Notes: generated by a model from the letters alone, not told the origin. A stretch of 64,000 bases of DNA from Microvirga sp. TS319 (GCF_041276405.1 NZ_JBGGGT010000002.1:3573001-3637000), one strand, 5' to 3'; shown: positions 33,677-43,653, counted from the first letter of the stretch. A program made the numbers and translations.

Positions 33677-35956
33677 TCAGGCCTTGGCCGAGATCGGCGG
33701 ACTGAGATTGGCCGTGGCCTTGAGCGGCGCATCGATGGCAACGCGCAACCCGGTCGGATGATACTCGACATCGACCTGGGCGTTGAGCTGCGTCGTCAGA
33801 ACGCGATGCAGCAGGCGCGAGCCGAAGCCCTGGCGCTCGGGCTGGGAGACGTAAGGGCCGCCGCGCTCCTGCCAAGTCATGGTCAGCCGCTTCTCCTCGC
33901 CCTCTCCATGCACGTCCCAGGAGACCGCAACTTTGCCGTTGCGGACGGAGAGAGCGCCATATTTCGCGGCATTCGTCGTCAGCTCGTGGACGGCCATGCC
34001 GATGGGAACCGCGATCTCGGAGGGCAGCTCGACGGCCGGCCCCTCGAGGACGATCCGCTCCCCCCTCGCATCGTTGTAGGGCTTGAGCTCCTTCTCGAGG
34101 ATCTCGCGCAAAGGCGCGGTCTGCCACAAGGCCTCGGTCAGCAGGGAATGCGTGTTGGCGAGCGAGACGATGCGTCCCACGAAGGCCTTGTAGAAATCGT
34201 CGATGCTCGATGTCGAGCGCGCCGTCGCACCCACGACGGCCTGCACGGTTGCCAGCGTGTTCTTGACCCGGTGGTGCAGCTCGCGGATCAGGAAGGATTG
34301 CTGGTTCTGCGCCTGCCTGCGCTCCTCGATCTCGTGCTGCGCCTCGCTGTAGAGGCGACCGTTCTCGAGAGCGATGGCCGCTTGCGCGGCAAGACCCGTC
34401 ACGAGGCGCTCGGCGCGCTCGGTGAACGCTCCCGCACGCTCGTGCGCGAACAGCAGCAATCCCTGGATCTGTCCGTTTCGCGACGAAACCGGGACCGCCA
34501 TGACGCTGCGCACTCTGGCGCCATCCTGCGTATCGGCCGCGTCGCTCGACGGCCTGAACTCCGGATGCTCGGCGACATCGTCGAACCGGATGACCCGGCC
34601 CTGCTCGAAAACGGTTCCGCAGATCTTGTCGCTGGGCAGTGTCGCAAAGGCCGTACGTGCCCCGCCCGAGGTATAGAGCCCATATTCCTCCCTGCGCGCA
34701 TCGGCTCCCGAGAGATCGTCCGCGTTGGAGAAGTAGGCGCCGGCCTGCGCCCCGGTGAGAAGCACCGCCGCTTCGACCACGTTCTCGATCAACCGATCCA
34801 CGTCGAGCTCGGCCGCAAGCGCCCTGCCCGTTCGGTTCAGCACCTCCAGCGCGGCCGTCTCCGCCTGCAATTCGCTGGTGCGAAGTGCGACTTCTTTCTG
34901 AAGCAACGCCTCGTTGGCTGCCTGCTCCCGGAACTGCTGGGACGCGAGGGACGTGAGCGCGGCCAGAGCAAGAAGAGCGATCAGCGCGAAGGCGCCGTAG
35001 AGCTTCATCTGGACGGTCCACGGCCCCCAATAGGCATCGTTGGGAATGCTGACATTGATATAGAGCGGCAGCTCGCCGATACGGCGATAAGCTCCCGTCC
35101 GCTCCTCGCCGTCGCTGCGAAAGGCATAGATTCCGGAGCCGCGGTTATGCTCGATCGCCCGGTCGAGAGCGGCCTTGTCGATGGGCGCGAAGGACAGTCC
35201 GTCGGCGGGTAACGGCAGCTGGGCGATGACCTCGCCGTCCGCTGCACGCAACAATGTCACGCGATTGCCTTTCGGAAGGCGGAGCTTGCCCCAGTACGTC
35301 TCGAAATAGGTCAAGGCCACCGTGGCCGAGACGATGCCGCGGAATGAATTATCCGGGCCGCTGAGACGACGGCTGATCATGAAAGTCGGCTGCCGCGTGA
35401 CCTTCCCGATGATCGGCTCGCCGACGTAAAGCCCCTGGTCCGCCTGGACGTGAGCCCGAAATGCGTCCCGGCTCGACACGTCGGAGGACGGCGCCGGAAA
35501 CTCGGCAGTCGTCAGCCGCAGACGCCCCGTGGAATCGTGGAGCCAGAGGTTATCGAAGTATGGAAGCGACTCCTTGACGGTCCTGAGATGCTGCCAATCG
35601 GCTCGGGAATCCGCGACCTGATCCCAGTCGGCTCCTCCGAACTGCGCTGCCAGCTGCCTGAGAGTCAGATCGGTGACTTCGAGAAGACGGGCCGTATGAT
35701 CGGCCAGAAAATAGGCATTGCTGGTGATGTCCTCCTCGTTGCGCTGGATCAGCCGGTTACGCTGTTCCCAGGCGATGTAGCCGAAGGTGAGGAGGATGAA
35801 GGCAACCCCGAAAAAGCCCATGATCAAGGTCAAGCGTCCCCGTGCCAGCCGCTGGCGGCGGCGCTTGACCGATAGGCTTGGATGCTCTGGGCGCGGTGGA
35901 AACTGCAATGAAACAGGTCGTGTTAGTGCTGCGATTCGCGTCAGGCGGGCAAACAT
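33677..35956 (-). CDS. Membrane sensor histidine kinase (HWE/HisKA_2 type) with GAF domain
   Basis: The 759-residue product has a membrane helix near residues 43-65, a periplasmic sensing region of about 250 residues resembling the double-Cache fold (LRQLAAQFGGADW to PLYINVSIPNDAYWGPW), a second helix (FALIALLALAALTSLA, about 325), a coiled coil, a GAF domain (about 370-545) and a kinase core. The H-box is RELHHRVKNTLATVQAV (about 560), and the ATPase N-box is AVHELTTNAAKYGALS. This class often signals to the general stress response or single-domain regulators in rhizobia. No response regulator lies beside it. The ligand is unknown. Confidence 0.9.
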   Translation of the reverse strand: MFARLTRIAALTRPVSLQFPPRPEHPSLSVKRRRQRLARGRLTLIMGFFGVAFILLTFGYIAWEQRNRLIQRNEEDITSNAYFLADHTARLLEVTDLTLRQLAAQFGGADWDQVADSRADWQHLRTVKESLPYFDNLWLHDSTGRLRLTTAEFPAPSSDVSSRDAFRAHVQADQGLYVGEPIIGKVTRQPTFMISRRLSGPDNSFRGIVSATVALTYFETYWGKLRLPKGNRVTLLRAADGEVIAQLPLPADGLSFAPIDKAALDRAIEHNRGSGIYAFRSDGEERTGAYRRIGELPLYINVSIPNDAYWGPWTVQMKLYGAFALIALLALAALTSLASQQFREQAANEALLQKEVALRTSELQAETAALEVLNRTGRALAAELDVDRLIENVVEAAVLLTGAQAGAYFSNADDLSGADARREEYGLYTSGGARTAFATLPSDKICGTVFEQGRVIRFDDVAEHPEFRPSSDAADTQDGARVRSVMAVPVSSRNGQIQGLLLFAHERAGAFTERAERLVTGLAAQAAIALENGRLYSEAQHEIEERRQAQNQQSFLIRELHHRVKNTLATVQAVVGATARSTSSIDDFYKAFVGRIVSLANTHSLLTEALWQTAPLREILEKELKPYNDARGERIVLEGPAVELPSEIAVPIGMAVHELTTNAAKYGALSVRNGKVAVSWDVHGEGEEKRLTMTWQERGGPYVSQPERQGFGSRLLHRVLTTQLNAQVDVEYHPTGLRVAIDAPLKATANLSPPISAKA

Positions 35957-36006
35957 GGCACAGCATCGGCGAGAGATGGAGAGATAAATTATAGACCTCT
36001 CCCCCT

Positions 36007-36044
36007 TGAAAAAGAAACGCCGGGGCTTGGACCGAGCCCCGGCG
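36007..36044 (-). terminator. Intrinsic terminator after the 5'-nucleotidase gene
   Basis: On the minus strand a 10-bp stem (CGCCGGGGCT / AGCCCCGGCG) with a 7-base loop is followed by TTTCTTTTTC. It begins about 20 bases after the stop codon of the nucleotidase gene. Confidence 0.85.
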
Positions 36045-36063
36045 CGAAATCGGCGAGGGAAAA

Positions 36064-37578
36064 TCAGCGCAGGACGACGCGTCCCTCGACCTTGGGAGCG
36101 ACCTTCCCGGCCTTGGCCACATAGTCGATCACCTGGCTCGCCATGAGCTGGCTGGCCGAAACGTCGATCAGCGACTTGGCGTCGATGAACGCCCGGTAGC
36201 CGTCGCCGCCGCGGGCCATGAAGTCGTTGGTAGCGAGCTTGTAGGTCCTGGCAGGATCGAGCGGCTCGCCGTTGATCTTCACCGACTTTACGCGGCTGCC
36301 GACCGGTTCCTTCAGATCGACCTCGGCCACGATGCCGGAAACCTGTGGGAAACGGCCGCCGAGCTCGCGCACCTGGCTGACGCCGTTCTCCAGCGCCGCC
36401 TTGATCTGTTCGCCCTTCACCTCGATCAGCACGGTGGTGTTGCCGAAGGGCATCTCGGCCAAGATGTCGCGCCGGGTCAGCTTCTGGCCCGCCGTATATT
36501 GCTTGTCCGCACGGATGCCGCCGCCATTGGTGATGGCCACGTCTGCGCCGACGGAGGCCCTGAGCGCATCGGCGATCAGGTTGCCCATGGCCGCCTCGCC
36601 GCCGCGGACGGTCGCGCGGCGGCTGTCGAGAGGCGTCTCGGTCATGCCGACCTCCACGTCCAGCTCCTTGGAGAGCTTGTCCTCATAGCCCTTCACCACC
36701 GCCTCGATCTCCGGATCGGGCTTCACGTCGGCGCTATCGACGATGCGGAATTTGGGCGTCCAGGCGACGCTGGTCTTGCCGTCCTTCGTCGCCTTGGTGA
36801 CGGCGAGCTCGATCACGTTGATGTAATTGCCCTGCGATTCGGATTCCGAGAGAACCACCTTGCCGTCATAGAAGGCCAGAAGGTGCTCGTCGTGGCCGCT
36901 GATGATCACGTCGACGCCAGCGGAGCGGGCGACGATCATGTCCACTTCCAGAGGCGTGTGGGCGACGGCGACGATGATGTCGGCACCCTTCTCGCGCAGC
37001 TCCTTGGCCTTGGCGCGCGCCGTGTCGATGGTGGACGCGAACTTGATGTCGCCGGGGCTCGAGGCGATGGGCGTCTCCTCGGTGGTAAGGCCGAAGAAGC
37101 CGACCTTGATCCCCTGGACATCGACCATCTTGTCGGGCTTGGTGTTGGCCGGCAGGCCATTGCCGTCGATGATGTTCGTCGCCAGGACGTCGAACTTGGC
37201 CTCTGCCATGCGGGCCCGGAAAGCCTCCGGGCCGAGGTCGAATTCATGGTTGCCCGGCACCATCGCGTCCACGCCCATGTGGTTGAGGATATCGATGATG
37301 TGCGCGCCCTTGTCGAAGCCCGACAGAAGCGACGGCGAAAGGGTATCGCCCGCGTGGACGAAGAAGGCATTGCCCTTCGCCTTCTCCTCCTTGATCACCG
37401 TTGCCAGCTTGGCGAAGCCGCCACGTCCCTTTTCTGCGCTCATGCGGTCGATGTCGTTGGTCTGGACAAAACGGAGTGTCACGGCTTCCTGCGCCAGGGC
37501 GGTGCCGGAGAGCAGCAGGGACAATCCCAGGAAACCGGCGCGCAGCGCAGCGGAGGGGTGGCTCGTCAACATCATCAT
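36064..37578 (-). CDS. Periplasmic 5'-nucleotidase/cyclic phosphodiesterase family protein
   Basis: The 504-residue product has a signal peptide (AGFLGLSLLLSGTALAQ), an N-terminal metallophosphatase domain (about 30-280; FVQTNDIDRMS, FFVHAGDT, VPGNHEFDLG, IISGHDEHL) and a C-terminal 5'-nucleotidase domain (about 310-480; NLIADALRASVGADVAITNGGG and FMARGGDGYRAF). The family removes phosphate from nucleotides in the periplasm. Two usual metal ligands differ: TNDIH reads TNDID and GHTH reads GHDE, so the metal site may be altered. Three consecutive ATG codons start the gene, and an AGGA site precedes them. Confidence 0.88.
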   Translation of the reverse strand: MMMLTSHPSAALRAGFLGLSLLLSGTALAQEAVTLRFVQTNDIDRMSAEKGRGGFAKLATVIKEEKAKGNAFFVHAGDTLSPSLLSGFDKGAHIIDILNHMGVDAMVPGNHEFDLGPEAFRARMAEAKFDVLATNIIDGNGLPANTKPDKMVDVQGIKVGFFGLTTEETPIASSPGDIKFASTIDTARAKAKELREKGADIIVAVAHTPLEVDMIVARSAGVDVIISGHDEHLLAFYDGKVVLSESESQGNYINVIELAVTKATKDGKTSVAWTPKFRIVDSADVKPDPEIEAVVKGYEDKLSKELDVEVGMTETPLDSRRATVRGGEAAMGNLIADALRASVGADVAITNGGGIRADKQYTAGQKLTRRDILAEMPFGNTTVLIEVKGEQIKAALENGVSQVRELGGRFPQVSGIVAEVDLKEPVGSRVKSVKINGEPLDPARTYKLATNDFMARGGDGYRAFIDAKSLIDVSASQLMASQVIDYVAKAGKVAPKVEGRVVLR

Positions 37579-37771
37579 GGGTCCTCATGTCGGGCGGCGC
37601 CCGGGGCAAGCGGCCGGGAGCCTAGACAGGAAACGTGTCACAGAAGTAACACTCTGTCGATGTCCCCACGCCCAGGAGGCCGGCACGGGGTGCTGCCATT
37701 TTCGGCAGGGTCGGCTAGAGATCCCTCCAGATAAAGCGAGATCGCTCTCCCCCCTCCAGGCAAGGTTTTCC

Positions 37772-38479
37772 ATGACCGGTCCCATCAGCAATGCCCTTGC
37801 GGAATTCTGTCGCAACAAGCAGGTCGCATCCTGGCTTACACTCCCCTTCTTCCGAGACGGCGCCGCCGACCGGGTGGCTGCGAAGGTGGATACGGTGATC
37901 GCCGATGGAGGCCATGTGCTTCCGCCGCCCGAGGCTGTCTTCACGAGCCTGACGCTGACTCCGCTCGACTCGGTCAAGGTCGTGATCCTCGGCCAGGACC
38001 CCTATCCTACCCCGGGCGACTCCCATGGCCTCGCCTTCTCCTATCGCGGGGCACGGCGCCTGCCTGCATCCCTGCGCACGATCCTTGCCGAAATGGCCGC
38101 GGATCTCGACGTGCCTGCCCCAAAATCGGGCGACCTGACGAAATGGGCGAAGCAGGGTGTGCTGCTCATCAACACGGCGCTCACGGTGGAGGCCGGGAAA
38201 TCCGGGGCTCATATGAAATTCGGCTGGTCGGACCTGGTCGATCAGGCCATCGTGGCCATCTCGGCGCGGCAGCCTGCGGTCGTCTTCCTGCTCTGGGGCG
38301 GGCCGGCCCGCAAGCGGGCGGCCCTCGTCGACCGCGCCCGGCATCTCGTGGTCGAGGCTGGGCACCCCTCACCCCTCAACCGCCTCAACGACTTCAAAGG
38401 CACGCGCCCCTTCAGCCGCGCCAATGCCTGGCTGGCCGAGAAGGGCCTCACCCCCATCGACTGGCGGCTCGACCCCTGA
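37772..38479 (+). CDS. ung: Uracil-DNA glycosylase
   Basis: The 235-residue product is a family 1 uracil-DNA glycosylase that removes uracil from DNA. The water-activating loop is VVILGQDPYPTPGDSHGLAF with catalytic Asp, the uracil-binding stretch is LLINTALTVEAG, and the DNA-intercalation loop is GHPSPLN. Length matches the family. The ATG at 37772 follows an AGG-containing site. It is divergent from the nucleotidase gene and followed by the aminotransferase gene 92 bases on. Confidence 0.95.
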   Translation: MTGPISNALAEFCRNKQVASWLTLPFFRDGAADRVAAKVDTVIADGGHVLPPPEAVFTSLTLTPLDSVKVVILGQDPYPTPGDSHGLAFSYRGARRLPASLRTILAEMAADLDVPAPKSGDLTKWAKQGVLLINTALTVEAGKSGAHMKFGWSDLVDQAIVAISARQPAVVFLLWGGPARKRAALVDRARHLVVEAGHPSPLNRLNDFKGTRPFSRANAWLAEKGLTPIDWRLDP

Positions 38480-38571
38480 GCCTCGATGAAGAATCTCGGA
38501 AGAAACTTGTCGAGGGCCGTGCCGGGGAGTACGTCTCTCGCGCAAAGCGACCGCGATATCTGGAGATCAGC

Positions 38572-39771
38572 ATGACGCAATCCCTGTTTGGACATGTCGA
38601 GCCCTTTGCGGGCGATCCGATCCTGTCCCTCAACGACAGCTTCAAGGCTGATCCCCGCAACGAGAAGGTCAATCTCAGCATCGGTGTCTATACGGACGAG
38701 AAGGGCCGCATTCCCGTCCTCGGCTCCGTCAGATCGGCCTATGAGCGCATTGGCTTCGCCGAGCGTCCCTACCTTCCCATGGACGGTCATCCCGGGTACC
38801 GCGACGGCGTGCAGAAGCTGGTCTTCGGCGCCGCCCATCCGGCGCTCAAGGACAAGCGCGTCGCGACGATCCAGACCATCGGCGGCACCGGTGCGGTCGG
38901 CATCGCGGCCGACTTCCTCGCGAAGCATACGCCGGACCGCACCGTTCTCGTCAGCGATCCGACCTGGGAGAACCATCATGGCCTGTTCCAGCGGGCCGGC
39001 TTCAAGACCACGACCTATCCCTATTGGGATCGCGCCCGCCGGTCCGTCGATTTCGACGGCATGATCAAGGCGCTGGAAGGCGCCGATTCCGGCTCCATCG
39101 TGGTGCTCCAGCCCGTCTGCCACAACCCGACCGGCGTCGACCTGAGCGAAGAGCAGCAGGCCGCCGTGACCGACGTGCTCGTCGCCAAGGGGCATATTGC
39201 GGTGTTCGACATGGCCTATCAGGGCTTCGGCACCAGCGTCGAGGCGGATGCCGGTTTCGTGCGCCGCTATGCCGAGCGCGCGAGCTGCCTCGTGGCGAAT
39301 TCCTTCTCGAAGAACTTCTCGCTCTATGGGGAGCGCTGCGGCGGCCTGAGCATCGTGTGCCGCGATGCGGACGAGGCCGAGCGCGTCCTGGGACAGCTCA
39401 AACTCGCGGTGCGCCGCAGCTATTCGAGCCCGCCGATGACGGGCGGCCTGCTCGTAGCCACCGTGCTCGGCAGCGATGAGCTGCGCACGCAATGGATCGG
39501 CGAAGTCGACGAGATGCGCACTCGCATGGATTCCATGCGAAAGCTCCTCGCCGGGCAGATCCGCGCGCTGTCGAACGAGGTGGACGTGAGTTTCCTGCTG
39601 AACCAGCGGGGCATGTTCAGCTTCACCGGCCTGAGCGAGCAGCAGGTTCGCGCCATGCGCGAGAAGGACGGCGTCTATCTCGTCGGATCGGGTCGCATGT
39701 GCGTGGCGGGCCTCAACGAGGAAAACGTGCCGAAGGTCGCGCAAAGCTTCGTGGACGTCAGCCAGGGCTGA
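38572..39771 (+). CDS. Aromatic amino acid aminotransferase (class I, TyrB/AspC type)
   Basis: The 399-residue product is a class I pyridoxal-phosphate aminotransferase of the enterobacterial AspC/TyrB subgroup. Motifs are NLSIGVYTDEKGRIPVL, the VCHNPTGVDL block with the cofactor-binding Asn, AVFDMAYQGFG, and the Schiff-base Lys in NSFSKNFSLYGERCGG. It transfers amino groups between aromatic amino acids or aspartate and 2-oxo acids. A GGAGATCAG site precedes the ATG. It faces the indolepyruvate oxidoreductase gene, which suggests an aromatic rather than aspartate substrate. Confidence 0.9.
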   Translation: MTQSLFGHVEPFAGDPILSLNDSFKADPRNEKVNLSIGVYTDEKGRIPVLGSVRSAYERIGFAERPYLPMDGHPGYRDGVQKLVFGAAHPALKDKRVATIQTIGGTGAVGIAADFLAKHTPDRTVLVSDPTWENHHGLFQRAGFKTTTYPYWDRARRSVDFDGMIKALEGADSGSIVVLQPVCHNPTGVDLSEEQQAAVTDVLVAKGHIAVFDMAYQGFGTSVEADAGFVRRYAERASCLVANSFSKNFSLYGERCGGLSIVCRDADEAERVLGQLKLAVRRSYSSPPMTGGLLVATVLGSDELRTQWIGEVDEMRTRMDSMRKLLAGQIRALSNEVDVSFLLNQRGMFSFTGLSEQQVRAMREKDGVYLVGSGRMCVAGLNEENVPKVAQSFVDVSQG

Positions 39772-39818
39772 TCAGGACGCCGTCATCGCGGCGAAGGCGC
39801 GGATCCGTAAACGCCGAC

Positions 39819-39854
39819 AAGGCTGGGAGAGACGCACCCGCCTCTCCCAGCCTT
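39819..39854. terminator. 13-bp hairpin between convergent genes
   Basis: AAGGCTGGGAGAG (39819-39831) pairs perfectly with CTCTCCCAGCCTT (39842-39854) across a 10-base loop. It lies between the stops of the convergent aminotransferase and oxidoreductase genes. There is no T run, but its place and strength suggest a shared transcript end. Confidence 0.55.
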
Positions 39855-39922
39855 GGTCTGAGCTGTTAGCGGTTATGATTAAAGGCTCCGCTGCGCGACC
39901 CCGGGGTGACGCGTGCAGGGTC

Positions 39923-42900
39923 TCATTCCGCCGCCACCGGCATGGGCTGTCGCGGCTCGGCTCGGAACTTCGCCAGGAGGTCGGCTTCTTCCGCCTTGGC
40001 GGTTTTGAGGTTCCGCTCCTTGACGTGCCCGAAGCCGCGGATCTTCTGCGGAACGGCGGCAAGCCCGACCGCGATGGCGTGGTTCTGTGGGTTGAGCCTT
40101 GATGCGATCTCGTCGATCCGCCCGATGAATTCCCGGATCAGCTCACGCTCGGTGCGCCGCTCGTGCGTGTAGCCGAACAGGTCGAGCGGCGTGCCGCGAA
40201 AGTGCTTGAACTTCGCCAGAACACGCATGGCCTTCATCATCCAGGGACCGAAGCTCATCTTCTTCGGAACGCCGGTCGCGGGATCCCTCCGGGCGACGAA
40301 CGGTGGGGCCATGTGGAACTCGTAAACCATGTCCTCGCCCTCGAAGGTGGAGGCCACCTGCCGCTCGAAATGACCGTCCGTGTAGAGGCGCGCTACTTCG
40401 TATTCGTCCTTGTAGGCCATGAGCTTGAAGAGTGAGCGCGCCACCGTGTCGGTCAGCGCGGTCGAACCCGGCACGGCCCTGGCTTCGGCCTCGCGCACGC
40501 GCTCGACCTGCATGCGATAACGTCTGGCGTAACGTTTGCTCTGATACGCGGTCAGGAATGCGGCGCGCCGGTCGATCACCTCGTCGAGCGTGTCGGACAT
40601 CGTCAGCTCGTCGCCAGGGGCCTTCAGCTCGCTCATCATGGTCGCGATGAGCTCCGGCTCCGCGGCCGCGCGGCGACCCCAGGTGAAGGCGGAGAGATTC
40701 ATCGTCACCGCTTCGCCGTTGAGTTCGATTGCCTTCTCGATCGCTTCGGCATGGAGCGGCACCCGCCCGGCCTGATAGGCGTAGCCCAGCATGAACATGT
40801 TGGCCGCGATCGAATTCCCCAGAAGAGCGGTGGCGATCGCCGTCGCATCCACCAGGGCGACGCCGTCGTCTCCCGCTGCACCCTTGATGGCGCGCTTCAG
40901 GCGCTCGGTCGGGAGGGAAAAGTCGGCATTGCGCGTGAACTCGCCCGGCATCACCTCGGCGGTATTCACCACGAGCGCGGTCCGTCCCTGCTTCACGGAA
41001 GCGAGCACCTTCTTCGTTCCCGTCACCACGAGATCGCAGCCGAGAACGAGATCGGCCGATTCCGCGCTCACGCGGATCGCATGGATGTCGTCCTGGCGGT
41101 TGGCGAGGCGCACGTGGCTGTAGACCGCGCCGCCCTTCTGCGCGAGGCCCGCCATGTCGATCATGCCGAGTCCCTTGCCTTCGAGATGCGCCGCCATGCC
41201 GAGGATCGCCCCGATGGTGACGACGCCAGTCCCGCCCACGCCCGTCACGATGACGTTGAAGGTGCGGTCGATGGCAGGAAGCACCGGATCCGGCAGCGGA
41301 CGGAAAGTCCTTCCCTCCGTGGCGACGGTCTCCGGCACGGCCTTCTTCACCTTGGCGCCGTGCACCGTCACGAAGGACGGGCAGAAGCCCTTCACGCAGG
41401 AAAAATCCTTGTTGCAGTTCGACTGATCGATCTGGCGCTTGCGGCCGAACTCGGTTTCCACCGGCTGCACGGCGACGCAGTTCGACTGCACGGAGCAATC
41501 GCCGCAAGCCTCGCAGACAAGGTCGTTGATGATCACGCGCTTGTCCGGATCCGGGAACTCGCCGCGCTTGCGGCGCCGCCGCTTCTCGGAAGCGCAGGTC
41601 TGATCGTAGATCATCACGCTGACGCCGGAAACCTGCGCCAGCTCGCGCTGCACGGCATCGAGCTCGTCGCGATGATGGATCGTCATCCGGTCAGGCCAGC
41701 GGATCGATTTCGGATATTTGTGCGGCTCGTCGGTGACGAGGGCGATGCGCTCCACGCCCTCTTCCCGTACTTGGCGGGCGATCATGTCGACGGTGAGCCC
41801 GCCCTCGTGCTTCTGGCCGCCCGTCATCGCGACGGCATCGTTGAAGAGGATCTTGTAGGTAACGGTGGTCCCGGTATGGATCGACCAGCGCAGGGCGAGG
41901 ATGCCGGAATGGTTGTAGGTGCCGTCGCCGAGGTTCTGGAACACGTGTCCGCGGTTGGAGAACGGCGCCTCGCCGATCCAGTTCGCGCCCTCGCCGCCCA
42001 TCTGGGTGAAGCCGTCGGTCGAACGGTCCATCCACTGCACCATGTAGTGGCAGCCGATGCCCGCATAGGCCCGCATGCCCTCGGGCACCTTGGTCGAGGT
42101 GTTGTGCGGGCAGCCTGAGCAGAAATGCGGCACGCGGGTCGCCACGTCGCTCGTGACCTTCAGCACTTCCTGCGCATGGCGAAGCCGCGCCACGCGGCCG
42201 CGCAGATCGTCGTTGTTGTGATAGGCGAGCAGCCGCTCGCCGATGACGATGGCGATGTCGTGCGGATCGAGCGCGCCCTTGACCGGGAAGAGCCAGTTGC
42301 CCGCCTCGTCCTTCTTGCCGATGCAGAGCGGCTGGTTGGCGGTGCCGTAGAGTTCCTCGCGCAGCTGCACCTCGATGAGCGAGCGCTTCTCCTCGACCAC
42401 GATGACCTTGTCGAGGCCCCGTGCGAATTCCAGGAGCTCGGCTTGAGAGAGCGGCCAGGGGCAGGCCACCTTGTAGAGGCGAAGCCCCATGTCGTTCGCC
42501 TTCACCTCGTCGAGGCCGAGTTCGTCCAGCGCCTGGCGCACGTCCAGATAGGACTTGCCGACGGTGATCACGCCGATCTTCGGCTGACGGCCGCCGGAGA
42601 GAACGATGCGGTTGAGGTTGTTGGCGCGCACGAAGGCCAGCATGGCATCGCGCTTGAAATCCTGGAGGCGCGCCTCCTGGTCGAGCACGCCGTCCCGGGC
42701 GCGGATGTTGAGCCCGCCGGGCGGCATGGTGAAATCGTCGGGCAGGACGATCTTCACGCGGTCGAGCGAGCCGTCCACGGAGGCGGTCGACTCGATGTTG
42801 TCCTTCACGCATTTGAAGGCCACCCAGGTGCCGCAAAAGCGGCTCATGGCGTAGCCGTAGAGGCCGTAATCGAGAATCTCCTGAACGCCTGCCGGGTTCA

Positions 42901-43426
42901 GGATCGGGACCATCACGTCGACGAAATGGAACTCGGATTGGTGCGCGACGGTGGAGGATTCCGCCGTGTGGTCGTCGCCCATCAGGGCAAGGACGCCGCC
43001 GTGCCTTGACGAGCCTGCCATGTTGGCGTGGCGGAACACGTCGCCGGAGCGGTCGACGCCGGGGCCTTTGCCGTACCAGAGGCCGAAGACGCCATCGTAT
43101 TTGCCGTCGCCTCGAATCTCGGCCTGTTGGGAGCCCCAGATAGCGGTGGCCGCGAGCTCCTCGTTGAGGCCGGGCTGAAAGACGATATTGGAGGCTTCGA
43201 GCCATTTCCTGGCCCGCCAGAGGTTCTGGTCCAGGCCGCCGATGGGCGAGCCGCGATAACCGGAGACGAAGCCGGCCGTGTCGAGACCCGCGAGCCTGTC
43301 CCGCTCGCGCTGCATCAGCAGCATGCGGATGACGGCCTGCGTGCCCGTGATGAACACGTGATCCTTGGTGAGATCGTACTTGTCGTCCAGCGCAACGCTA
43401 CGAAGCGCCACATGACCTTCGGCCAT
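39923..43426 (-). CDS. Indolepyruvate ferredoxin oxidoreductase, fused alpha-beta subunits
   Basis: The 1167-residue product is a single-chain 2-oxoacid:ferredoxin oxidoreductase that decarboxylates aryl pyruvates (indolepyruvate, phenylpyruvate) to aryl-acetyl-CoA. It starts with MAEGHVALRSVALDDKYDLT; an FCSGCPHNTSTKVPEG block and EGANWIGEAPF belong to the thiamine diphosphate part; cysteine clusters (CEACGDCSVQSNC and CNKDFSCVKGFC) bind iron-sulphur centres; the gamma-type domain starts near NVIVTGVGGTGVVTIG (about 720). A perfect AAGGAGGT site precedes ATG 43426. The convergent aminotransferase would supply its substrates. Confidence 0.93.
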   Translation of the reverse strand: MAEGHVALRSVALDDKYDLTKDHVFITGTQAVIRMLLMQRERDRLAGLDTAGFVSGYRGSPIGGLDQNLWRARKWLEASNIVFQPGLNEELAATAIWGSQQAEIRGDGKYDGVFGLWYGKGPGVDRSGDVFRHANMAGSSRHGGVLALMGDDHTAESSTVAHQSEFHFVDVMVPILNPAGVQEILDYGLYGYAMSRFCGTWVAFKCVKDNIESTASVDGSLDRVKIVLPDDFTMPPGGLNIRARDGVLDQEARLQDFKRDAMLAFVRANNLNRIVLSGGRQPKIGVITVGKSYLDVRQALDELGLDEVKANDMGLRLYKVACPWPLSQAELLEFARGLDKVIVVEEKRSLIEVQLREELYGTANQPLCIGKKDEAGNWLFPVKGALDPHDIAIVIGERLLAYHNNDDLRGRVARLRHAQEVLKVTSDVATRVPHFCSGCPHNTSTKVPEGMRAYAGIGCHYMVQWMDRSTDGFTQMGGEGANWIGEAPFSNRGHVFQNLGDGTYNHSGILALRWSIHTGTTVTYKILFNDAVAMTGGQKHEGGLTVDMIARQVREEGVERIALVTDEPHKYPKSIRWPDRMTIHHRDELDAVQRELAQVSGVSVMIYDQTCASEKRRRRKRGEFPDPDKRVIINDLVCEACGDCSVQSNCVAVQPVETEFGRKRQIDQSNCNKDFSCVKGFCPSFVTVHGAKVKKAVPETVATEGRTFRPLPDPVLPAIDRTFNVIVTGVGGTGVVTIGAILGMAAHLEGKGLGMIDMAGLAQKGGAVYSHVRLANRQDDIHAIRVSAESADLVLGCDLVVTGTKKVLASVKQGRTALVVNTAEVMPGEFTRNADFSLPTERLKRAIKGAAGDDGVALVDATAIATALLGNSIAANMFMLGYAYQAGRVPLHAEAIEKAIELNGEAVTMNLSAFTWGRRAAAEPELIATMMSELKAPGDELTMSDTLDEVIDRRAAFLTAYQSKRYARRYRMQVERVREAEARAVPGSTALTDTVARSLFKLMAYKDEYEVARLYTDGHFERQVASTFEGEDMVYEFHMAPPFVARRDPATGVPKKMSFGPWMMKAMRVLAKFKHFRGTPLDLFGYTHERRTERELIREFIGRIDEIASRLNPQNHAIAVGLAAVPQKIRGFGHVKERNLKTAKAEEADLLAKFRAEPRQPMPVAAE

Positions 43427-43653
43427 GCCGTACCTCCTTGGAGCCCTCTGCCCCGCACGCCGGTTCGCCCGGTTCTTCTTGGTTTTATGATTTACGTCAG
43501 CAATGCTGACATAACTGCCGAAGTCCGTCAATCGAGCAGCTCCCGCGAGCAGGTCCCGCCCGAAGCCTTCGTTTCGCCTCCATTAACCTTAAAGCGTCTA
43601 GATCCCGGTTTCGCCTCCAGAAGTCCTGGAAGCGTCGCACTGGAAGGCAACGC

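Noticed and set aside
33758..35212. Long plus-strand frame opposite the sensor kinase gene (and similar ones opposite hemH, the nucleotidase and the oxidoreductase)
   Set aside because: All are antisense shadows of well-supported genes with low-complexity composition and no motifs.
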